Shown here piece after piece: positions 56,679-64,000 of a stretch of 64,000 bases of DNA. The position numbers and the translations under genes were made by a program. Position 1 is the stretch's first letter, and each line of letters starts with the position of its first letter. The notes under the pieces were generated by a model, which searched no databases, was not told the DNA's origin, and was given only the letters and a program-made list of their open reading frames with translations. This DNA comes from Endomychus coccineus (Eukaryota > Arthropoda > Insecta > Coleoptera > Endomychidae): the NCBI GenBank assembly GCA_958510875.1, contig OY294068.1, forward strand, positions 31,352,297-31,416,296, written 5' to 3'.

Positions 56679-57429
56679 GGTTAGTTTGTTTCATGTAATA
56701 ACAGTCTTAGAAGTCAGTCACTGAAACATACATTCACTTTCAAGATCAACTTAATACTGAAGAATATTGAGGTGCAGATCTAGATAAAGTGAAAGGTTAC
56801 AAAAACACCATGACACAGCAAACATTAGCTAGTTTTGTTTACATGTTTAAAGATTACTTATGAATTTTTCCATTGTGACTTACATATGTTTCAGATTATT
56901 TTAGTATCGTACAATCTTTGCATTCTTTCAATCAGGTACAAGTTGGATTTTGTTAAATACTTTACACGGCTTTTTGAACTACTTTGTCAGTGCAGTGTAA
57001 TGAACCAGAGTGACCTCGTCCTTTTTAAATTCAGACCTTGACCTTCCTCAAACCACCGAAGAAAAAATTATGTGACATGAGGGCATAAGGCATTGATAAA
57101 CACCATAGATAGTACTTTATAAATACCACATCTCTGCGTATGATTGATAACATATAGATTCTTGACCCAGGGACGAATTATATGTAAATTCTTCGGAAAT
57201 AGGTCACATTAACGCCTTCTATTATATTTTGGTCTTCACCTAAGTGAAGACGTTTGAAAAATAATTCACATCAACTAAAGCGCGGGATTTTTCGAACTAA
57301 TTGTACTAAGCACTACTTACACTATAAACTCTAACGACTACATAATGTAAGAAGCACTAAGTGTCTTTCTTTATCGCATTAATTTCAATGATTATTCAAA
57401 TAATAAATAATAATCAACAAAGCACAGAT

Positions 57430-57760
57430 TCGACCTATCCTGAAGTACTGTTTACATGTTTGGAGTTCGGCTTCCAAACATACTCTGAAGCTCTTAGATT
57501 ATATTCATTAGAGCTATTCGTCTGATTGGTGTCAAACTTACTAATTCATTAACCTCTCTTAAACACAGTAGAAATGGGGACGATCTCTCCCTTTTCTATA
57601 GATATTTCCATGGTTGGTCGGTGCAACGGTCGTATATTCAGGTCTGGAAACTCGAGGCTGTTTCCTATGTGAAAAGTGAGTCCGCTAAGCGTCATCTGTT
57701 GCGTAGTACCAAAAGGGGGGCGCATGAGTCGAGTGATGTTCTTTAGCACGTATACGACCG
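57430..57760 (+). mobile_element. LINE reverse-transcriptase C-terminal fragment
   Basis: Plus strand: RPILKYCLHVWSSASKHTLK and LLDYIH, then with stops RAIRLI-, SLxHRR- and GDLSLFYRYFHG-like blocks typical of the RT tail of LINE elements. Dead. Between the two divergent small genes. Confidence 0.75.
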
Positions 57761-58243
57761 TGTTTGAACGATATGACGCCTAATCCTGACATCCTGACAA
57801 CATACTTCGATCCATGTGCTAGCTGGTGGCTGAGCGAGGGACTACGAGTTTGGCGACATGTAAGAGACTCATGTCAAACATAGAGTTTCCAGACCTGTAT
57901 ATACGACCGTGACTGTGACCGATCACTTGAGCCAATGCTCATCAATTATAGAAATTTACAATTTAATTAAAATTTAAACTCGACCAGCCACAGAAGACTA
58001 GTCATAGAGTTTCAAAACATCTTTGTGGCTATAAGCGATCACAGAGTAATATATTATTTGCTTAACGCTCTATGAAATTAATGTTCTATGATATAGAATA
58101 TTCCTGACAATTCTAATTGACCTCTTTATTTTCGATGATTGCAGGAACGAAATAAATTTTTCTTGACAGTCTGTATCTGATGACATAACATTATCTTAAC
58201 CTTCAAATCAAAGCTTATGTTCTGGTTTCAGAAGGCTTAGAAA

Positions 58244-58549
58244 ATGTCTCTCTCACCATACTTCAAGTCTCCTTTCACTGATTTAACTGGGTCTGTAATA
58301 AGTCACCAATGGTTTGGCCGATGTCAGGAGATTGAAAGCAAAGCTATGGATTGTTTGGAAGCCTATGGATTGAACAAGGGTCTAGTTAAATGTGAGTTGT
58401 TGTTGGAGGATTATAATGAGTGTACATTAAGAACAAAACAATTCAAACGTTGGGCTGACATGAGGGCAGAAAGGGAAAGACAAATCAAAGCTGGAGAGAG
58501 AACTCCTGAAAATGCATATGCTCCACCACCGAAGATGGAAACTTTCTAA
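58244..58549 (+). CDS. NDUFS5: NADH dehydrogenase (ubiquinone) iron-sulfur protein 5, complex I subunit
   Basis: Accessory subunit of mitochondrial complex I on the intermembrane-space face. It is imported by the Mia40 disulfide relay and, despite the name, binds no iron-sulfur cluster. A single coding exon gives 101 residues, the usual size. Twin CX9C motifs are intact: C27-x9-C37 and C50-x9-C60, separated by a helical turn. The family signature WFGRCQEIE and the basic helix RTKQFKRWADMRAERERQ follow, with a proline-rich end (YAPPPKMETF). No N-terminal targeting peptide is present, as expected for CX9C proteins. TTTCAG sits 15 nt before the ATG and could be a 5' UTR acceptor, so an upstream noncoding exon is likely. 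The start is fixed by the family's N-terminus and the absence of an upstream in-frame extension. Confidence 0.95.
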   Translation: MSLSPYFKSPFTDLTGSVISHQWFGRCQEIESKAMDCLEAYGLNKGLVKCELLLEDYNECTLRTKQFKRWADMRAERERQIKAGERTPENAYAPPPKMETF

Positions 58550-59800
58550 CTAATAAGATGTGTAATGTTTATTTTGTAGTAAATATGATTGTAAAGAGAA
58601 GCTAGAGAAAATTCCTTCCTGCAAACGATGATGGAGTGAGCTGGTTTTCTCAAAAAATTTCTTAAATACCTATATATGTAGATAATGAAATCTGGAGAAA
58701 TTACACAGTTCATCAGAATTGCATTTTTATTTGCTAATGAGTATTATTCTTTATTATTTAGTAAAGAATTCAGTTACTCAAATTCTCACTCATAACTTTT
58801 TGTTTATATAATATTGTACTCTCAAGAACTAATAATTTCAGTTGAGCCCATTACTACTATACATGCCAAAACTTGTCAAAATAGGAAACAAGTAAAACAT
58901 CAAATGACATGAATAATCAAAATTTATTTGTACAAAATATGTTAATTACAGTAATTATTAAAAAGACACCAACAATTGTGCATGGTTTTTAACTGTGCAA
59001 TACTTTATTTGCTGACATGCAAATATATCAAAAGTTTATTCATTTTCACTACCATCATTTCAGACATGGCATATAAAAGTGAATAAATGAGAACAAAAGT
59101 ACTTCAAAATTGATAAACCAAGTGTCAAGTGAAACAATATGGTTTGACATTGAAGACGGGAATTGATTGTAGACTTGAATAAAATAACTTTTAAGTTTGA
59201 TTTTCACCAATTTAATGTATTAAATACTACTATCTGTTTGAAGAAGCAATGGTGTTAGCGAAATTAGTCATTTATTGTATTAAATTGGTGAAAATCAGTT
59301 TTAATACGTAATGGCTAATTCTATTCGGAATTGATTATAATTACATAAGTTAATAAAAAGAAATGTTTATTCGGTTTTCAAATGTACTATGTGTATGCAA
59401 ATGTACTGAAGTATGGTGCAAAAAATTTAATACGTGGCCTTAAATTGGATGAAAACTGAAAGTTACATGTTTGTCTAGTGTATTCCCTGTACGGAGATTA
59501 TAGGCAATAATATGAAATCAATAACAACTATAACCTCTGTTATTGGTGACCGATATTACTCTGCAATTGATCTGATTCCTCGCTTTTGTTGTTTGTAATT
59601 GGTGGTTGTCGTGGTAGATCATTTCCATTTGTGGCAAGCTACAGGACAAAGGTGGAGTGGTTGAGGTATGATGAAAAATGTCGCTCATAGAACCCATATT
59701 CGCAATGCCATAATTGCCATAGATTACCGTGCATCAATAATAAACGTCACATGGAACATAACCGGTTCATTTTACTTGCGATAACAACCATGCTCTTATA
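58550..59800. other. Intergenic after NDUFS5; one inverted repeat
   Basis: An imperfect inverted repeat of about 28 bp (ATTTTCACCAATTTAATGTA against TATTAAATTGGTGAAAAT) lies at 59195-59310. Otherwise AT-rich with no gene seen. Confidence 0.5.
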
Positions 59801-60047
59801 TAGTCTCATTCCACTTCGCTAAATTACAGCCCTCGAATGTTGACAGCGCCCTCTCGCGATTTTATGCGTTTCAAGATATCAAGGCATGTTATTTATCTTA
59901 AATTGCGAGTCCGTTTTTCCCAATCAAGTCAACACTGCAGTTCATATTAAATATCACATCAACGTGATTGAACTAACCAAAAGCACAAGCAATGCAGCGT
60001 TTACTGCGACCCAAAACGGAAGCGACCAGTTATTACCACAAGCAGTG

Positions 60048-60061
60048 ATGTCTGCTGATCT
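60048..60061 (+). other. Possible first coding exon of a gene running off the window
   Basis: ATGTCTGCTGATCT is followed directly by GTGAGTATCC, a good donor. It lies at the end of an unusually GC-balanced 250-bp stretch (from about 59,800) containing GCGCCCTCTCGCG, which resembles an insect core-promoter neighbourhood. An upstream short ORF starts ATGCAGCG at about 59,992. No following exon is recognisable before 64,000. Weak support. Confidence 0.2.
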
Positions 60062-60699
60062 GTGAGTATCCACAAGTTTTTGAAATGAACTGAATTACCA
60101 TTAAACAATTAATACACGGATTATATTCCCTAGCGCTAACAGCGCATCATTTAGTGGGACTTATCAAAACTGACTTGTACTGCTTGCAGTGCTTGGATAG
60201 AGTTTATTCTTTTTAGGCTCCTTGATTATCGCCTTCAAGGGTCCCACAAACCAAATCTGTCTATCTATAGTTTCTAAAGAATTGTAATACATGTCACACC
60301 AAAGCAATAGAGAAAATACAGGTTTTATTCTGCAAATGTGAAGGTGACCGGGCAGTTCCGACAAGCATTATCTGTGCAACGATTTTAACAGGAGCCACAA
60401 TAGAGAACCATGTTGAAAACCACTCGATACTTTTTGACTTGTCATATCCTAATAACCAAAACAAAATTAGTTCATCGATGGGATTAGTTCCAAATGCAAA
60501 AAAAGGATCTGTATAATAGAATGCATAATTCAGAAATTGCTTTATAGCACATACAATTATTTCTCCGTACATCATTCAGTTTTCACTTTGGTCATTTAAT
60601 TGAATTAGTAATTCCTTCAATGTTTTGTGTACAATTTTGAAATTAAGTTTATGTAGTATGCTTTCTTTGAATTAAAACAATAAATCCGACACAAATGTG

Positions 60700-61230
60700 A
60701 TTTGACTTGAATCTTGGCTTCAAGTTCCTTCAGAAACTCTAATTGAACTTTCAGGATTCCTCGAATGCCTAATGCTTGCTTCAAAGTTATATACAATTAT
60801 ATGTAATGTAAATAAGTATTGTACGCGAAACAATGGCTCACTATCAATTGAAAAGTATTTTACTATAAATAAGAACTCAACTTGACTATTAAGCGTGTTC
60901 AAAAAACCACGTAAATCAAAATATTTACTGATAATGTCGAAAATATCATCAACATATCTATGCCATACATGTTGAAACTAATTTAACTTTGATTTTATGG
61001 ACGTTTCAAGTTCGCTTAAAGGATATTGGATTGCCCATTGCACATCAGCTTGTTTGTTTATAATAGTTTTTGTTAAAAGAGACGTAAGGATCACATATTC
61101 TGTTCAGTTTGTTTCGGGCATATTAATATTTGAAAGCCATTATAGTAGTGAAACAAGATCAAACTAAATGAGAATAATACCAGGTTCAAGTTTGAAATCC
61201 AGCAATTTTGTAATTAGGTTCAAAGAATTT
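60700..61230 (-). mobile_element. Decayed Penelope-like reverse transcriptase of another lineage
   Basis: Minus strand: CDPYVSFNKNYYKQTS and AMGNPIS (61,021-61,041) then, in another frame, ETSIKSKLN and VWHRYVDDIFDIISKYFDLR (RT YVDD at about 60,945-60,956), then LNTLNSQVEF. The block order matches Penelope-like RT, with frameshifts. It differs from the copy at 48033, which has RTRYVDDIF. Confidence 0.75.
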
Positions 61231-64000
61231 TTTACAGACAAACTTAATGCAGCTTGGAAATTAATACATTCCTTAACTAACCATTTTCCTATGAGAGACA
61301 ATCAATTTTTGAAATGATTGGCCTCACATGGAATTACCCGCTCCAGTGGATCAGAACATATATCTATACTTACCTATTTTCACAAATAGCAACTCGGCAA
61401 TTACTCAATTACTGTTGAATAAACAATTCTTTAATTTTTTAAAATCTACTAGAAGAAAGGAAACTATCATCGCACCTCGTACGTTAATTTAGACGCGCTG
61501 TTGCTTTGGTCTGTGGAAAGTTTACCAGCCCTTGGGTAGGTAGTCATTTATAAAACCCAATATTCAAGAAACACTTGCCATATTAATTCAATTTAAAGGT
61601 TGCATTTGCAACCCCAATGTTCCTAAAAGACATTGATCATTCAACAAAATTTTGAAAAAATCATAAAACGAACAAAATTTTTTACAGTCACCCTGGTCAA
61701 CAAAATTTTGAGAAGTTTTTTTCATTTTAATAACCATTATGGCTGTATACATTTTTTTGCTTATATAATTTATATAAAGTTATATTTTTTGTAACCCCAA
61801 TACGACATGCCTTTGCACGCCACTGATAGAAATAAACAGTTGTTTCCTACTCCTAGCTGCTAGATCTGCAGGTAGAACGATGACTTATTCCAAACAGAAA
61901 CTGTCCTAATTGTCTATATAAATTAATTTTTTTAAATCCCAGGATTGTTCAACTTTCACTATCAAGAAATATAAAAATTACTTTGAATTAGGTTATTTTA
62001 TATCAATTGCAATTACCTAAGAGTTTTGACACAATAATTTGTTTCTGAATATTCCTCCATTGCACTCTATCGGACATAAAATTTTCATTTAGGTATATAC
62101 ATTTTTCACTAATTTTCATTTAGGTATATACATTTTCAAAAGAAATAATATTTTTTTCATTTCATTTGCACCTAGACGCGAGAAAGTCATTCATGATTGG
62201 TCCAATATAATTTTGTTTCAGTATAGGTTAGAAATTCGAAAATTTCTTCAAAGTAGTTACCAGCTCCACTGTCCACGCAACATTTTTGAGTATAACTTGG
62301 GAGTGAAAATAAACAGAAAAGGTATACATGATCCCATATTTTAAATGTATTTTGAGTGAATTATGTTTAAAATGAGTTGTGTTTTACTTATTTATATATA
62401 TTTAATATTTAACAAGTATCATAAGACATAAGCAATAAGTTTTCTTTAGATTGAAAATCACATATATCACGGCCAATCTTATAAAATATTCGTAACCCTC
62501 CCACACAATTATATGAACACATTAAATTGACGATCAAATTTACAAAATCTATTGATGAAAATGTCTTTAAGTATTCCAATTATTCTAAAAACAAATCATC
62601 ACACAAATAAAATCAATTATACTTAATATAAGTCCTATGAATTGAGATCAATTGTGCAATCAATAGCTTCAAACCAAAAAAATATGAGTTTTTGGACTCA
62701 ATTCCTAAGACACCAATGTTGCATGATATACAAAGTAAATATAAAGCAATGAATTATAACAATATCAGGTCTTATCGATGGGTAAGACATGTTAGCATAT
62801 AATCAACTGTTTTTGGAAGTCAATTCTCTTTTTGTCAATGACAAAATGTTAACTTTGTTATTGTTCATCAAATATTTTATTTAATGCTTTATATTTACAA
62901 TGTAGGAAAAGTGAGTCTACAAATGATATGCTATACAAGCAGTTATCTTATAACTAAGCGTTATCTCAAAAATTGACCTACAAAGTAATAAGACACAAAA
63001 ATACAAATTGTCTTATTATGATCAATTTTTGAAATTTTCATATAAAATGTGAAGTATAAAATGGTATTTATAAAATTTCTAATTTTTAAAAAGTTTTGTT
63101 TTTGTACAATAAACTTCTTAAATAAACTACATGTTAAAATGTGTCAAAAACTTAGTGCGAAATTGATTTGATCAACATTCAATTTCCATCTGACATTAAA
63201 TGTTAAATAGTATTTGTCACAACACCTTTTACATAAATTAAACCTTCAAACATATCTCCTAAAGTTAATTTATAGTTATTGAGGGAGTTTTGATTCACGT
63301 TAACATTTCAAGCATTATTATTTCTTTAATAAATTGGTTAAGAGTCTGACAAAAAATGTGTGATAAATAAGATTTAACGTTCAATCGAAATGTGAATTCA
63401 TTATATTTTACTCTAATTTCGAATAAATCTTACATATATTTTGAACTAGATTTAGTTTATTTCTTTTAATGACCCATTTTTACATATGAATATATTGTGT
63501 ATAAATTTTATAATTAGGATCCAGCCCTACAATTAATTTCTTATAATTCTGTACTTTTTTTTGAAGCCTATATTAATTTGTGCATAGTTCCAATGTTTTG
63601 CCAACGCATTATATTGATTTACGTAACCTATATTTAACAAAATAAGTTGGTATCAATGCTAGAGGAATTTATCTTTTATGTTCTAGTTTTTTTCATGACC
63701 TAAACATGAGTAGGTACCTCTTAGTAAGTATCTATGCTAAATTAAATTGATTTGTTTTATTGCCAAATGTAGCACAATATATTTTGTTCACTATTTAGTA
63801 AAACAATTTTGAAATGCTGACAAATGCTATTAGACTTAACAAATTTTACTTTCTGCTCATGGGAACAATTTTCAAATACCATTCAAGTGTAAATTCATAT
63901 TTGCATTTAATCAGTTTTCTCACAATAATATATTGGTATGTTTAACTAAAATACTACATTAAAACATGTTATGCATTTTTATGCAAATATTAAGTTAATT
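61231..64000. other. AT-rich terminal stretch, no gene seen
   Basis: No ORF, splice-supported segment or element recognised, apart from a short tandem copy of TTTTCATTTAGGTATATACA near 62,087 and 62,115. It could be intron of a gene extending past 64,000. Confidence 0.5.

Noticed and set aside
60164..60575. Two overlapping minus-strand ORFs (93 and 66 codons) with hydrophobic stretches, considered as a chemoreceptor fragment
   Set aside because: No conserved receptor motif, no supporting splice sites, and the frames overlap. They lie downstream of a decayed Penelope-like element and are more likely noise.
1..64000. CRISPR arrays, operons, bacterial promoters and ribosome binding sites
   Set aside because: The window is eukaryotic: spliced genes, nuclear complex I subunit, LINE and Penelope-like elements. 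The tandem repeats found lack the short-repeat/spacer pattern.

Overview
This is insect nuclear DNA. It is AT-rich, its genes are split by GT-AG introns, and the introns are full of decayed arthropod transposable elements: Penelope-like, R1/jockey-type LINE, mariner and TIR elements. The insect order cannot be fixed from this window. I assembled gene models by hand, joining open segments at splice sites and requiring phase to close.

Layout: (1) 2,490-17,433, minus: a KIF16B/Klp98A-type kinesin-3. Seventeen exons give 988 codons with every junction in phase. The C-terminal end, including the expected PX domain, lies beyond base 1. (2) 18,176-48,957, plus: a complete spastizin (ZFYVE26) in 13 exons, 2,044 residues, with a FYVE zinc finger split over exons 4 and 5. 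The two genes are head to head, about 740 bp apart. (3) 22,095-26,106, minus: a four-exon gene nested in spastizin intron 1. It predicts a 342-residue type I membrane protein with a juxtamembrane cysteine cluster, which I do not recognise. (4) 55,230-56,678, minus: a two-exon C14orf119 homolog. (5) 58,244-58,549, plus: NDUFS5, a twin CX9C subunit of respiratory complex I. (6) 59,350-64,000 holds no convincing gene. There is a possible first exon near 60,048 and a decayed Penelope-like reverse transcriptase at 60,700-61,230.

How the genes relate: KIF16B kinesins move early endosomes and bind PI3P through a PX domain. Spastizin binds PI3P through its FYVE domain and acts in endosome/lysosome recycling. 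The divergent pair therefore joins two PI3P-linked trafficking genes. NDUFS5 and the C14orf119 homolog form a second divergent pair.

The most unusual structures are a 92-bp copy of spastizin exon 2 placed between two 589-bp direct repeats in intron 3; a hammerhead-ribozyme-like motif in the 3' tail of a Penelope-like element with an 11-bp target duplication; a Penelope-like fragment lying against a spastizin splice acceptor; several perfect inverted repeats in introns; and a compound Tc1/mariner-like element.
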